NCBI GenBank assembly: GCA_913065105.1
Contig: CAJXZZ010000001.1
Coordinates: 1 to 64,000 of the forward strand
DNA from: an uncultured Gammaproteobacteria bacterium
GTDB lineage: Bacteria > Pseudomonadota > Gammaproteobacteria > SZUA-229
Reading direction: 5' to 3'
Length of the DNA: 64,000 bases
The position numbers were made by a program, and so were the translations under genes. The notes below the pieces were generated by a model, which was not told where the DNA came from, did no database searches, and was given only the letters and a program-made list of their open reading frames with translations. How positions within the stretch are numbered: the first letter of the stretch is position 1; each line of letters opens with the position of its first letter. Below are positions 39,163 through 50,501 of this stretch, piece after piece.

Positions 39163-39513
39163 TTACATCGTGTGTGTAATACGATCAGAATTTAATGAGC
39201 CCGCTAAGTGTGTTTCTATTTTACCGCGTGTCGCACCTTTGTCCTGTGGTGAAAACTGTACTCCTACTCCATTTGCGCGGTTACCCTGGGCACCTTTTGG
39301 CGTCATCCAGATTATTTTACCGGCAACTGGTAAACGCTCACTATCATCCATTAACGATAACAACATGAATACCTCATCACCCAGTGCATATGTTTTGTTG
39401 GTTGGAATAAATAGTCCACCGTTTTTAACAAAAGGCATAAAGGCTGCATATAACGATGCTTTGTCCTTAATGCTTAGAGATAACATGCCCGGACGTGCTG
39501 CTGGAGTACTCAT
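39163..39513 (-). CDS. PilZ domain protein
   Basis: GGLFIPTNKTYALGDEVFMLLSL...VAGKIIWMTPKG...GVGVQF; position between holB and tatD. Confidence 0.88.
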   Translation of the reverse strand: MSTPAARPGMLSLSIKDKASLYAAFMPFVKNGGLFIPTNKTYALGDEVFMLLSLMDDSERLPVAGKIIWMTPKGAQGNRANGVGVQFSPQDKGATRGKIETHLAGSLNSDRITHTM

Positions 39514-39531
39514 AATTCTATCCACTTTCTG

Positions 39532-40527
39532 TTATAAGTTGTCCCACGATAATAGCAGATTTTCCCATAATAACTGTTCATTGACCGCTATTGAGCTGTG
39601 TAACAAATTGAAATTTATCTGGTCATGAAATCGGAATACTCTCTGTTGATCTACCTTTTTAGCTATCGCCTGTAATTTAATACGGTGTAATTCATTGCTG
39701 ATAGTAGCGTCCGGTCCACAACTGAGTAATCTAGTTAAATCCGATGCCCAGCCCAACATGCTTTCTAGCGTCTGAATTTTGGCAAATTTTGCCAGTTTTG
39801 CTGCATAATCTAGCGTATTTTTACCTGAGACAGCTGCCGTCATGGCTTCAGCCAGTATTTGATGACGCTCCTCTTCCTGCAGATGGATTAAAGCTGCCAA
39901 TGGCGAGCCATGTGCGTGTTTCAATGCTTGTTGTAATTGATTTACCGACGTCTGTTCGTCTTGCTGACTGGTCTGCAACCAGTCTAATGCCTGTTTTTCA
40001 TCCGGTTCAGTAAAACGCAATACCTGACAACGACTGCGTATGGTAACCGGTAACCTGTGTGGTCGTGATGTTGTCAATAGAATAAGGACATCCTGTCCAG
40101 GCTCTTCCAGTGTCTTTAACAGGCTGTTTGCTGCAGATATGGTTAACAGTTCGGCCTGATCGATAATGGCGACACGATAACCGCCGTACTGACTAGTCTG
40201 GTTTAATTTGTTACACAACACGCGAATATCATCAATTCGAATACTCAGTACCGGGTTTTTACTTTTTGAGGTTGGCGGTGCAGCTGGTTTTAGATGATAC
40301 AGATCCGGATGAGTGTCGGCGAATAGTAGCTGGCATGATTTACACAGACCACAAGCCTTAAAATCGGCAGCGGGTTGTTGACATAACACCGCATGCGCCA
40401 TCGAACTAGCAAAGTCGGTTTTTCCCAAACCCTGATTTCCCAGTAGCAACATAGCATGCGGTAAACGCTCAACTTTGATCAGCTGACTTATCTGCAGCCA
40501 TTGTGTTTGTTGCCAGGGATAGATCAT
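39532..40527 (-). CDS. holB: DNA polymerase III subunit delta'
   Basis: HAMLLLGNQGLGKTDFA; CGLCKSCQLL; AANSLLKTLEEPG. Confidence 0.95.
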   Translation of the reverse strand: MIYPWQQTQWLQISQLIKVERLPHAMLLLGNQGLGKTDFASSMAHAVLCQQPAADFKACGLCKSCQLLFADTHPDLYHLKPAAPPTSKSKNPVLSIRIDDIRVLCNKLNQTSQYGGYRVAIIDQAELLTISAANSLLKTLEEPGQDVLILLTTSRPHRLPVTIRSRCQVLRFTEPDEKQALDWLQTSQQDEQTSVNQLQQALKHAHGSPLAALIHLQEEERHQILAEAMTAAVSGKNTLDYAAKLAKFAKIQTLESMLGWASDLTRLLSCGPDATISNELHRIKLQAIAKKVDQQRVFRFHDQINFNLLHSSIAVNEQLLWENLLLSWDNL

Positions 40528-40564
40528 ATAAAAATATTACAGCACAATTTGCTCAGCTACCAGT

Positions 40565-41197
40565 CTAAATGACATGATCCAGAATGTTATATTCCTGTAA
40601 TTTTTCTCGTATCTGCAGTTGTACCGCTGTTAATTCTACTGAGGCATCAACTAAACAGATACGATGTGGATAATGGTTGGCCAATTCGATATAAGCTTTG
40701 CGCACCCGTTGAAAAAAATCATCATGTTCTTTTTCGATACGATCGGGTTCACTTCTACGGCCGGCGCGCGCGCGTCCAACTTCTACCGGGGCATCCAGTA
40801 TGATGGTCAAATCCGGGCGCAGATCGCCCTGCACCCATTCTTCAAGCTCAGTAATCTTATCTACATCGAGCTGACGACCGCCGCCCTGGTAAGCATAGGT
40901 GGCTTCTGTAAATCGATCGCATAACACTGTCTGGTTGTCCGCTAGTGCGGGTAGGATGACCTTATTCAGGTGTTCTGCCCTTGCAGCGAACATCATCAAC
41001 AATTCAGCGTCAGCGCTCATATTTTCATCTGAGTGGCTTAATAATAAAGCCCTTAACGCCTCGCCCAGGTTCGTGCCACCTGGCTCTCTGGTCACTACAC
41101 AGGTGTGCCCTGATGATTCGAGCAGTTCTTTTATAAAACGAAGGTTGCTGGTTTTACCAACACCTTCGATACCTTCTAAGGTGATAAATTTTCGCAT
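40565..41197 (-). CDS. tmk: dTMP kinase
   Basis: FITLEGIEGVGKTSNL; VTREPGGTNLGEALR; DRFTEATYAYQGGGR. Confidence 0.97.
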   Translation of the reverse strand: MRKFITLEGIEGVGKTSNLRFIKELLESSGHTCVVTREPGGTNLGEALRALLLSHSDENMSADAELLMMFAARAEHLNKVILPALADNQTVLCDRFTEATYAYQGGGRQLDVDKITELEEWVQGDLRPDLTIILDAPVEVGRARAGRRSEPDRIEKEHDDFFQRVRKAYIELANHYPHRICLVDASVELTAVQLQIREKLQEYNILDHVI

Positions 41198-41235
41198 TTT
41201 CGTTATTTTTTTCTGTTATGCACAGTGACAGATTT

Positions 41236-42255
41236 TTAGTGTTTTTTACGTTGATACTTATCAACGGCTTTTTCATGATCTTTTAAATTAGTAGAAAATA
41301 CATGGCGACCAGACCCGTCGCCGTAAGCGACAAAATATAGATATTCGGTTTTATCAGGATGTAATGTTGCATGTATGGCCTCTCTGCCCGCTAATGCAAT
41401 GGGCGTGGGGGGCAGACCGTAACGTGTATAGGTATTATACGGGGTATCGTTACGTAAATCTTTGAAGCGGATATTGCCGTCATAGTTTTTTATGCCGTAG
41501 ATAACGGTGGGGTCAGTCTGCAGACGCATTCTTGTACGCAGACGATTGACGAACAGGCCGGCGATCAATGGTCGCTCTGTAGCAACCGCGCTTTCTTTTT
41601 CAACGATGGACGCCAAAATCAATGCTTCATATGACGTTTTAAATGGCAGATTTTCTTCACGCTGTTGCCATTCTTCTTCGAGGATATCCTGCATTCTTTT
41701 ATAAGCACGCGTAAGTAACTCAGTGTCTGTAATACCGCGTGAGATATGGTATGTGTCCGGATAAAAACGTCCTTCAGGATGTTCGCCCTCATGCCCCAGG
41801 ATTTTCATTATTTCTTCATCAGATAATCCTGCTAATTCAAGCGTGATGTTTGGATCCTGCTGGACGACTTTTAATACCTGTCGAAAGGTAAATCCTTCGA
41901 TCAAGGTGATGTTATGTTTGACGACATTACCGGCAACCATGTTATCGAGTAATTCAGCGAGTGACATTCCAGGGGAGATAATATATTCACCCGCCTGCAG
42001 CCGGGTTTCCTGTCTATTTATTTTCCCCCAGATAAGGAAATAATTTTTCTGTTCAAGTAAATCTTTTTCAATTAACAGGTTTGCCAGCGTCCGAATCGAC
42101 GAACCTCTGGAAAAAATAATATTTTCTGATTGCGACAGCTTTAATTCCGAATGCATCTGAGAATAAATTTTTGCTGAGAAATAAAATACTATTACCAACA
42201 GGATACAGGCTATAGCTACTACTACAGGCAATGCTTTATTAAATGACTTGAACAT
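41236..42255 (-). CDS. mltG: Endolytic transglycosylase MltG
   Basis: LASIVEKESAVATERPLIAGLFVNRL; PTPIALAGREAIHATLHP. Confidence 0.95.
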   Translation of the reverse strand: MFKSFNKALPVVVAIACILLVIVFYFSAKIYSQMHSELKLSQSENIIFSRGSSIRTLANLLIEKDLLEQKNYFLIWGKINRQETRLQAGEYIISPGMSLAELLDNMVAGNVVKHNITLIEGFTFRQVLKVVQQDPNITLELAGLSDEEIMKILGHEGEHPEGRFYPDTYHISRGITDTELLTRAYKRMQDILEEEWQQREENLPFKTSYEALILASIVEKESAVATERPLIAGLFVNRLRTRMRLQTDPTVIYGIKNYDGNIRFKDLRNDTPYNTYTRYGLPPTPIALAGREAIHATLHPDKTEYLYFVAYGDGSGRHVFSTNLKDHEKAVDKYQRKKH

Positions 42256-43108
42256 GATCTTCTTTTGTTTTTAGTAAATTACTATAGATTATTTTTGTAA
42301 TCGTCTGTTGCTTATAAAAAGTATCGCCAATTTTATTAACCGACCTGATACCGAATAGACTGTTGCTGATAAATATCTCTTCCATAGCGAGCAGATCATC
42401 AAGACTGATATCAAGCGTCGATAGCGGTATATTATTTCTATCGGCTGCGTCGATTATCATATCACGCATTATTCCATTAACACCCGATCGACTGAGGTCA
42501 GGTGTGTATATTTGATTATCTCTTATCGCAAACAGATTACTCATGGTGCCTTCGATAACATGTCTATTAGCATCGAGCATCAGACCATCGATAAAATTAT
42601 TGTTGGCAGTATCAGGCCATTCATTTCTTGCCAATACATTTTCCAGTCGATTTAGATGCTTTACTCCGGCAAGGCTCTCGTTGATAGAAACTTGCTGTTT
42701 GCATATATATAACTCACCCGATATTAACTGCTCTGATAATAGTGACGAATAGTCCGATGTTAACTTCGATAAAAAAACAAGTCGATTTTCGCTTGTCTTT
42801 TTTGGCATAACATAACCACGTTCGCTGCTACCGCGTGTAAGGATTATTTTTATTGAACAGGCAGCAGGATCTATACTTTCATTTCCCTGTAACAAAGATC
42901 TAATGTCGCTGAGAAAAGTCTGCTCATCAGGACAGTTTAATTTTAATTTACTAGCGGACCTCTGAAGTCGCAGATAGTGCTGGGACCAGTAGAACAACCT
43001 ATTGTTTTCACATAGTATGGTTTCAAATAACCCATCGCCGTAATGAATCGCCCGGTCATTTATAGTTAAGAAGTCGGCCGTTACGCCATTGATCAGAGTT
43101 TTAGTCAT
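42239..43108 (-). CDS. pabC: Aminodeoxychorismate lyase
   Basis: DRAIHYGDGLFETI; NFIDGLMLDANRHVIEGTMSNLFAI. Confidence 0.93.
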   Translation of the reverse strand: MTKTLINGVTADFLTINDRAIHYGDGLFETILCENNRLFYWSQHYLRLQRSASKLKLNCPDEQTFLSDIRSLLQGNESIDPAACSIKIILTRGSSERGYVMPKKTSENRLVFLSKLTSDYSSLLSEQLISGELYICKQQVSINESLAGVKHLNRLENVLARNEWPDTANNNFIDGLMLDANRHVIEGTMSNLFAIRDNQIYTPDLSRSGVNGIMRDMIIDAADRNNIPLSTLDISLDDLLAMEEIFISNSLFGIRSVNKIGDTFYKQQTITKIIYSNLLKTKEDHVQVI

Positions 43109-44529
43109 CGTTTGAAAATTTTCAATAGCCCTTTGGCTTTGGCACGTGTTTCTTCCAGCTCTTTTTCTGCAATAGAATCACTTACTATGCCACCGCCTGC
43201 TCTAAATGTAATCGTGTTATTTTCACCCCGTGTATCGCGGACCATGGTACGTATCAGAATATTGAAATCCATACTGCCGTCATTATTGATGTATCCTAAC
43301 GAACCTGTGTAAGCGCCCCTGGCATGCTGCTCCATTTCTGCCAGTATTTCGATACAGTGGACTTTGGGACAACCAGTGATGGTGCCACCGGGAAAAACCG
43401 AGCGCAGCACATCTATCGGAGATTTATCGTCGGCCAGCTCACCGCGCACATTCGATACGATATGATGCACATGCTGCCAGCTTTCTAACACCATTAATTC
43501 ATCGACTTCTATCGATCCTGGACGACATACGCGTCCCAGATCATTACGTTCTAGATCAATCAGCATTATGTGCTCAGCCTGCTCTTTAGGATGAGCCAGT
43601 AGTTCTCTGGCTAATGCATCGTCACTTTGTGGATTACTATCGCGCGGTCTGGTGCCTGCTATCGGTCTTGTCTCAACTATACCGTTTTTCAATGAAATCA
43701 GTCGTTCTGGTGACGAGCTGATGATGGTCATATTTTGTAAACAGGCCAAAGCCGCAAAAGATGAAGGGTTTTGTTTTGATAGAACATCAAATAAAACGGA
43801 ATCATCAACATGATGTTTTAATGTTGCTTGCCACTGCCTGGATAAATTAGCCTGAAAAATATCACCGTCGAGAATGTACTGTTTTATTGTCTCAACCTGA
43901 TCTAGATACGGCTGCGTGTCATCTTCAACAAGGGTCTCGATTTCTATTTGTACATTTTTCTGTTCTGCTGGTGATCCAACATCACTTTGACTGATGATTT
44001 TTAAATAATCCTGCTCCAGTTCATCAAGTAAATATTCATATTTATCTTCAGCAATGGCAAGCAGTCGATGATTTTTTTTATCAAAAATAATAGCGGCGGG
44101 ACAGCGTGCCGCGACGGCAAGTGGTTGGCCATCAGGCAATGTGGGTAATGACAGGCAGGGTTCAATCTCTTCGGCTATCTCGTACGATAGATAAACGAAC
44201 CAGCCACCGGTAAAAGGTAAAGTATCCTGATCGATGGATGCAGCTTTTTTGTTATCCTGGTAGAGTTTTTCAAGCGTATTAAAAAATCCTGAAGAAAGGC
44301 TAACGTCGTCATCTGTACAGCTGAGTGTCTTATCAGAGCTAAGACTGAGAAAGTATTGCGGGCAGGCAATTAAAATATCATATTGCGTATTATTCTGCCT
44401 GCTGGCACTGCTTAGCAATAGATAAGGATAACGTTGTGAATCAAACTGGTTGAATAAACTTAAGTTCGGTATATCAACGCCAGGATGATGCAGATTTTGT
44501 GTTGATAGTAGCCGCGTTTTAAATGACAC
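43105..44529 (-). CDS. pabB: Aminodeoxychorismate synthase component I
   Basis: GDIFQANLSRQW; RPIAGTRPR; SVFPGGTITGCPKVHCIEIL. Confidence 0.93.
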   Translation of the reverse strand: MSFKTRLLSTQNLHHPGVDIPNLSLFNQFDSQRYPYLLLSSASRQNNTQYDILIACPQYFLSLSSDKTLSCTDDDVSLSSGFFNTLEKLYQDNKKAASIDQDTLPFTGGWFVYLSYEIAEEIEPCLSLPTLPDGQPLAVAARCPAAIIFDKKNHRLLAIAEDKYEYLLDELEQDYLKIISQSDVGSPAEQKNVQIEIETLVEDDTQPYLDQVETIKQYILDGDIFQANLSRQWQATLKHHVDDSVLFDVLSKQNPSSFAALACLQNMTIISSSPERLISLKNGIVETRPIAGTRPRDSNPQSDDALARELLAHPKEQAEHIMLIDLERNDLGRVCRPGSIEVDELMVLESWQHVHHIVSNVRGELADDKSPIDVLRSVFPGGTITGCPKVHCIEILAEMEQHARGAYTGSLGYINNDGSMDFNILIRTMVRDTRGENNTITFRAGGGIVSDSIAEKELEETRAKAKGLLKIFKR

Positions 44530-44593
44530 GGAAGATCTCGACTAGTGTTTAAGAGAACGACGGTTGAAAAAACGGTGATTAATGATCGAGAAT

Positions 44594-45835
44594 TTAATCT
44601 AAGCGTTTAAAAATCAATGTTCCATTGGTGCCGCCGAAACCAAAGGAGTTGGATAAAGCATAATCAATTTTCATCTGGCGAGCAGTGTTAGGCACATAAT
44701 CCAGATCACAACCTTCACCTGGATTGTCTAAATTGATCGTTGGTGGCGCTACCTGATCTTTTATTGCCATCACAGAGAACACTGCTTCGATACCGCCTGC
44801 TGCACCTAATAGATGGCCTGTCATGGATTTAGTTGAACTTACAGCTACTTTGCTTGCATGCTCACCGAGCGCATTTTTTACTGCATTGGTCTCTGCAACA
44901 TCACCTGCAGGTGTTGAGGTGCCATGAGCGTTAACGTAATCGATAGCATCGGCATTGATGCCCGCATCTTTCATTGCCAGTTTCATGCATTTACCCGCAC
45001 CACTACCATCTTGTACAGGCATGGTCATATGATACGCATCGCTGTTGTAACCAAAACCAGCGACCTCAGCATAGATTTTGGCACCACGGGCTTTGGCATG
45101 TTCATACTCTTCTAAGACGAGAACACCGGCACCATCACCTAATACAAAACCATCTCGGTCTTTATCCCAGGGACGACTGGCAGCAGCAGGATCGTCGTTG
45201 CGAGTTGATAGTGCGCGTGCAGCAGCAAAACCGGCAATACCTAATGGTGATGACGCCATTTCAGCACCGCCAGCAAACATCACGTCAGCATCGCCGTAAG
45301 CGATAATCCTGGCAGACTCACCAATGCTGTGTGTGCCGGTAGAACAAGCGGTAACGATGGCGATATTAGGACCTTTCGCACCGTAACGGATAGAGAAGTT
45401 ACCAGAAATCATATTGATGATTGAACCGGGGACAAAAAACGGAGAGATTTTACGTGGTCCACCGCTGTTCAGCTTCTCATTGTTGACTTCGATCATCGGC
45501 AGACCACCGATGCCAGAGCCAATGGCAACACCAATTCTTTCAGCATTCTCTTCGGTGATTTCGAGCCCGGAATCTTTTAAGGCCTCATCAGCTGCAAAAA
45601 GACCATAATGGATAAAGGTATCCATTTTTTTAAGATCTTTTGCCGGAATAACTGACGTGGCGTCAAAGTCTTTTACTGTGGCTGCTATTTTTGCCGAGAA
45701 ATCGGTGGTGTCAAATTTATCAATCGCAATAACACCGCTTTTACCAGCAGTGATACTGTCCCACGCTTGTTTTAGATTATTACCAACTGGCGATACGATA
45801 CCTAGACCAGTTACAACAACGCGACGATGTGACAA
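44594..45835 (-). CDS. fabF: Beta-ketoacyl-ACP synthase II
   Basis: [47 protein letters not shown]. Confidence 0.97.
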   Translation of the reverse strand: MSHRRVVVTGLGIVSPVGNNLKQAWDSITAGKSGVIAIDKFDTTDFSAKIAATVKDFDATSVIPAKDLKKMDTFIHYGLFAADEALKDSGLEITEENAERIGVAIGSGIGGLPMIEVNNEKLNSGGPRKISPFFVPGSIINMISGNFSIRYGAKGPNIAIVTACSTGTHSIGESARIIAYGDADVMFAGGAEMASSPLGIAGFAAARALSTRNDDPAAASRPWDKDRDGFVLGDGAGVLVLEEYEHAKARGAKIYAEVAGFGYNSDAYHMTMPVQDGSGAGKCMKLAMKDAGINADAIDYVNAHGTSTPAGDVAETNAVKNALGEHASKVAVSSTKSMTGHLLGAAGGIEAVFSVMAIKDQVAPPTINLDNPGEGCDLDYVPNTARQMKIDYALSNSFGFGGTNGTLIFKRLD

Positions 45836-45979
45836 ATTAAGCCTCTTTGATAATTAAGAGAAATCACGATGATTAATCATGATTTTTAGTTTTAACACTT
45901 AAAACGGCAACTGTACGAATGTAAAGTTGCCGTTAGGAAGTCTCTGATCACGCCGTGTTCAGAGCCTCTTATGAGCTAT

Positions 45980-46216
45980 TTAGCTTGAGTGTGCGTTTAC
46001 GTAGTCAATTGCTTGCTGAATGGTTGTAATGTTTTCAGCTTCTTCGTCAGGAATTTCACACTCGAACTCTTCTTCCAGAGCCATAACCAATTCTACTGTG
46101 TCCAGTGAATCTGCACCTAAGTCGTCAACAAATGATGCTTCATTTGTTGCCTGTTCTTCAGTTGCACCTAATTGTTCAATGACAATTTTACGAACGCGTT
46201 CTTCAGCTGTGCTCAT
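45980..46216 (-). CDS. acpP: Acyl carrier protein
   Basis: 78 aa; [21 protein letters not shown]. Confidence 0.98.
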   Translation of the reverse strand: MSTAEERVRKIVIEQLGATEEQATNEASFVDDLGADSLDTVELVMALEEEFECEIPDEEAENITTIQQAIDYVNAHSS

Positions 46217-46466
46217 CTATTTTTCCTCTAGTTTTGGTCCAAATGACCAATATGAAAATCTGTTTAATATAGGTATTTCGAGTTGCGCGGTATTCTAGTG
46301 AATTCGAGCGGTAGTTACCAGTTAAATTCTACAAATAATGTTCGCATTACATTAATATCATTATACCTATACTTAACAGTAAGTTAGTTGCATTATCTAA
46401 TGTAAATTATTATTTAATATGCCGATTTATATTAAAAATAGTTGGCTATTTTAGTCCATAACCCGT

Positions 46467-47210
46467 CTATGGCATATACATTCCACCATTTACATTGATC
46501 GTCTCGCCGGTAATATAAGCTGCTGCCGGACTTGCCAGGAAAGCAACAGCGGCTGCAATATCAGCTGGATCCCCTAAACGGTTTAGCGGAATTTGATCGA
46601 TCAATGTTTTTCTTTGTTCTTCTGGCAACTCTTTTGTCATGTCGGTATCAATAAACCCGGGAGCAACACAGTTTACAGTGACATTCCTCGAGCCTATTTC
46701 ACGTGCTAATGATTTGGTAAAACCTAACATGCCCGCTTTTGTTGCGGAGTAATTCGTTTGACCCGGATTACCGGTTAAACCGACTACCGATGATATGTTT
46801 ATGATCCGGCCTTTTCTGGCTTTCATCATGCTGCGTACGACCGCTTTCGACAGGCGGTAGATCGACGTTAAATTCGTGTTGATGATGTCATCCCATTGAT
46901 CTTCTTTCATCATCATCAATAGATTATCTTTAGTGATGCCAGCATTGTTGACCAGTATGGATACAGCGCCAAACTCTTCGCTAATAGCTTTCATTACTGC
47001 TGCGATAGAATCCGCATCCGTTACATTCAAACACATGCCTTTACCACCAATGTCAGATAAATAAGCACTTATATTATCTGCACCCGTGTCTGAAGTTGCC
47101 GTACCGATTACGGTTGCACCCATTGAAGCCAGCTGCTCAGCAATGGCCTTTCCGATACCGCGACTTGCACCAGTAACCAGTGCGATTTCACCTTCTAATT
47201 CTTTACTCAT
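46467..47210 (-). CDS. fabG: 3-oxoacyl-ACP reductase
   Basis: ALVTGASRGIGKAIAEQL; NYSATKAGMLGFTKSLARE; ETINVNGGMYM. Confidence 0.97.
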   Translation of the reverse strand: MSKELEGEIALVTGASRGIGKAIAEQLASMGATVIGTATSDTGADNISAYLSDIGGKGMCLNVTDADSIAAVMKAISEEFGAVSILVNNAGITKDNLLMMMKEDQWDDIINTNLTSIYRLSKAVVRSMMKARKGRIINISSVVGLTGNPGQTNYSATKAGMLGFTKSLAREIGSRNVTVNCVAPGFIDTDMTKELPEEQRKTLIDQIPLNRLGDPADIAAAVAFLASPAAAYITGETINVNGGMYMP

Positions 47211-47253
47211 TTTATTAAAAAACCTTGTTATAAGTTAATTATTTAACTCTGGT

Positions 47254-48204
47254 TCACTCAACAGACATTGAGTCCAGGAATTTTTGCATAGATGCCATTG
47301 AATCCAGCGAATAACTTTTTACTTCTTTGTTTATCCGACGTGTCAGACCTCCTAATACTTTACCCGGTCCACATTCGACTACTACGTCAGCACCATCACT
47401 GATAATCTGTACCGTATGAGTCCATTGCACCGGGTTGTACAATTGTTTAACCAGCGCTTCACGTATGGCATCAGGGGCATCATGTGATTTTGCGTCTACG
47501 TTATGTATCACCTGAATCTTAGGTGTTTTGATTGTGACACCTTTGAGATATTCAGCCAGCTCATCCGCTGCCGGTTTCATTAATGAACTGTGTGAAGGTA
47601 CGCTTACAGGTAACGGTAATGCGCGTTTTGCACCTTCTTCTTTTAACAGCTCCATCGCCTTGTTGACAGCATCCGTCGCACCGGCAATAACGACCTGTCC
47701 AGGTGAGTTGAAGTTGACTGCTTCTACCGGAGAACCGGTATCACTGCTTACCTGCTCACAGATCTTAATGATAGCCTCATCATTTAAACCGATGATAGCT
47801 GCCATCGCACCCTCGCCTTCAGGTACCGCAGCCTGCATCAGCTGACCACGCTTAGACACCAGTTTAATGGCGTCCTCAAAGTCCAGTGCCTCTGCGGCAA
47901 CCAATGCTGCATATTCACCCAGACTATGACCGGCAAATACCATTGGCGTCAACATGCATTGCTGCGCCATAACACGCATAACCGCAATGTCCGCAGCCAG
48001 CATGATCGGTTGTGTTATTTCGGTTTTATTAATTTTTTCTACAGGACCGTTGCAGACGATATCCCAGCAGTCATAACCTAATATATCGGATGCCTGCTTA
48101 AAGGTTTCTTCGATCTGCGGCCATATCTCTGCGTAATCAGCCAGCATACCAATTGACTGCGACCCCTGACCAGGGAAGATAACAACAATATTCATTCCGT
48201 CCAT
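47254..48204 (-). CDS. fabD: Malonyl-CoA-ACP transacylase
   Basis: VIFPGQGSQSIGML; FAGHSLGEYAALVAA; VVECGPGKVLGGL. Confidence 0.96.
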   Translation of the reverse strand: MDGMNIVVIFPGQGSQSIGMLADYAEIWPQIEETFKQASDILGYDCWDIVCNGPVEKINKTEITQPIMLAADIAVMRVMAQQCMLTPMVFAGHSLGEYAALVAAEALDFEDAIKLVSKRGQLMQAAVPEGEGAMAAIIGLNDEAIIKICEQVSSDTGSPVEAVNFNSPGQVVIAGATDAVNKAMELLKEEGAKRALPLPVSVPSHSSLMKPAADELAEYLKGVTIKTPKIQVIHNVDAKSHDAPDAIREALVKQLYNPVQWTHTVQIISDGADVVVECGPGKVLGGLTRRINKEVKSYSLDSMASMQKFLDSMSVE

Positions 48205-48265
48205 TTATTTACCTTATTCATTTTAATGGAGATTTTTATTTTAATTATTAGAACGTTTAATAATA

Positions 48266-49069
<804 letters not shown>

Positions 49070-49139
49070 CTATGACCCCAAGGCTTTTTATTATTTTTGT
49101 AGTTTGCCATTATATAACTTTGAACAAAACAAATATTTT

Positions 49140-49238
49140 ACCGCAGAGGCGCAGAGACGCTGAGGAAACAAATCTTGATCATTTATTGCGCCGTAGGCGC
49201 AACTAGTAAAAAACTCTGCGTCTCCGCGCCTCTGCGGT
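49140..49238. repeat. Long palindromic element, copy 1 (dnaJ-dapB gap)
   Basis: ACCGCAGAGGCGCAGAGACGCTGAG ... CTCTGCGTCTCCGCGCCTCTGCGGT, inner hairpin TTGCGCC-GTA-GGCGCAA. Confidence 0.9.
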
Positions 49239-49249
49239 GAATAATTCTT

Positions 49250-50374
49250 TTACGCTTTCAACTCATCAAAGAATTTTTTCATACGGTCACCCCAGGACGC
49301 ATTTTGCGGACTATGTTGTTTGCCATCCTGCTGAATTGATTTTTCAAATTCTTTGAGCAAATCTTTCTGTTTATTGCTTAATTTTACCGGTGTTTCGACA
49401 TTGACCCGGCATAACAGATCGCCGGTCGCGCCACCTCTAACTGGTTTAACGCCTTTACCACGCATACGGAAAGATTTGCCCGTCTGTGTTTCTGCAGGGA
49501 TTTTCAGTCGAAGCTTGCCATTGAGTGTTGGTACTTCAATTTCACCACCTAATGCTGCAGTGCCCAGAGATATCGGCATTTCACAGAACAGATCATTATC
49601 ATCACGGCTGAAAATGGCATGTGGTTTAACGTGCATCTGAACGTATAAATCGCCATTTTGTGCGCCTTGCTCACCCGCCTCGCCTTCATTTGCGAGACGA
49701 ATTCTATCGCCGGTATCAACACCTGCAGGCACTTTGACGGAGAGTGTTTTCTGTTCCTGTTTACGACCCTGTCCATGACAGTCATTGCATGGGTCAGAGA
49801 TCATCTTACCTTTACCTCGACATTGCGGACAGGTTTGCTGTACTGCGAAAAAACCCTGTTGCATACGAACCTGACCTGCACCACCACAGGTTGTACAGGT
49901 TGTCGCTGATGTGCCTTTTTTTGCACCACTGCCAGAACATGTCTTACAGCCGACCAAAGTAGGCACACGAATTTTGACCTCGGTACCAAAAACCGCGTCT
50001 TCTAGAGATAATTCAAGATTATATTGAAGATCAGAACCACGTTGTACACGCTGACTACGACGACCACCACCAAAAATATCACCAAAAACGTCACCGAAAG
50101 CATCTTCAAATCCACCGCCACCGCCTGACTGACCTCGCATTGATGGATCAACGCCTGCATGTCCGTACTGGTCATAAGCAGCACGTTTATTGGCATCAGA
50201 AAGTATCTCGTAGGCTTCTTTAGCTTCTTTAAATTTTTCTTCTGCCTCTTCCGAATCATCGGTATTACGATCTGGATGATGTTTCATCGCAAGACGGCGA
50301 TACGCCTTTTTTAAGTCGGCATCGCTAGCATCGCGGGATGCACCTAATGTTTCGTAATAATCTTTTTTTGACAT
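49250..50374 (-). CDS. dnaJ: Chaperone DnaJ
   Basis: [35 protein letters not shown]; CxxCxGxG zinc repeats. Confidence 0.98.
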   Translation of the reverse strand: MSKKDYYETLGASRDASDADLKKAYRRLAMKHHPDRNTDDSEEAEEKFKEAKEAYEILSDANKRAAYDQYGHAGVDPSMRGQSGGGGGFEDAFGDVFGDIFGGGRRSQRVQRGSDLQYNLELSLEDAVFGTEVKIRVPTLVGCKTCSGSGAKKGTSATTCTTCGGAGQVRMQQGFFAVQQTCPQCRGKGKMISDPCNDCHGQGRKQEQKTLSVKVPAGVDTGDRIRLANEGEAGEQGAQNGDLYVQMHVKPHAIFSRDDNDLFCEMPISLGTAALGGEIEVPTLNGKLRLKIPAETQTGKSFRMRGKGVKPVRGGATGDLLCRVNVETPVKLSNKQKDLLKEFEKSIQQDGKQHSPQNASWGDRMKKFFDELKA

Positions 50375-50414
50375 AATTTTTATTCGTAAATACGTATTAA
50401 ACTAAAAACCAAAC

Positions 50415-50490
50415 AACCGCAGGGGCGCGGAAGCATAGAAGAAAATGAATAAAACTTTTTCATCTGCTATGCCTCCGCACCCCTGCGGTT
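50415..50490. repeat. Long palindromic element, copy 2 (dnaK-dnaJ gap)
   Basis: AACCGCAGGGGCGCGGAAGCATAG ... CTATGCCTCCGCACCCCTGCGGTT. Confidence 0.9.
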
Positions 50491-50501
50491 AACTTGTTAT
50501 G

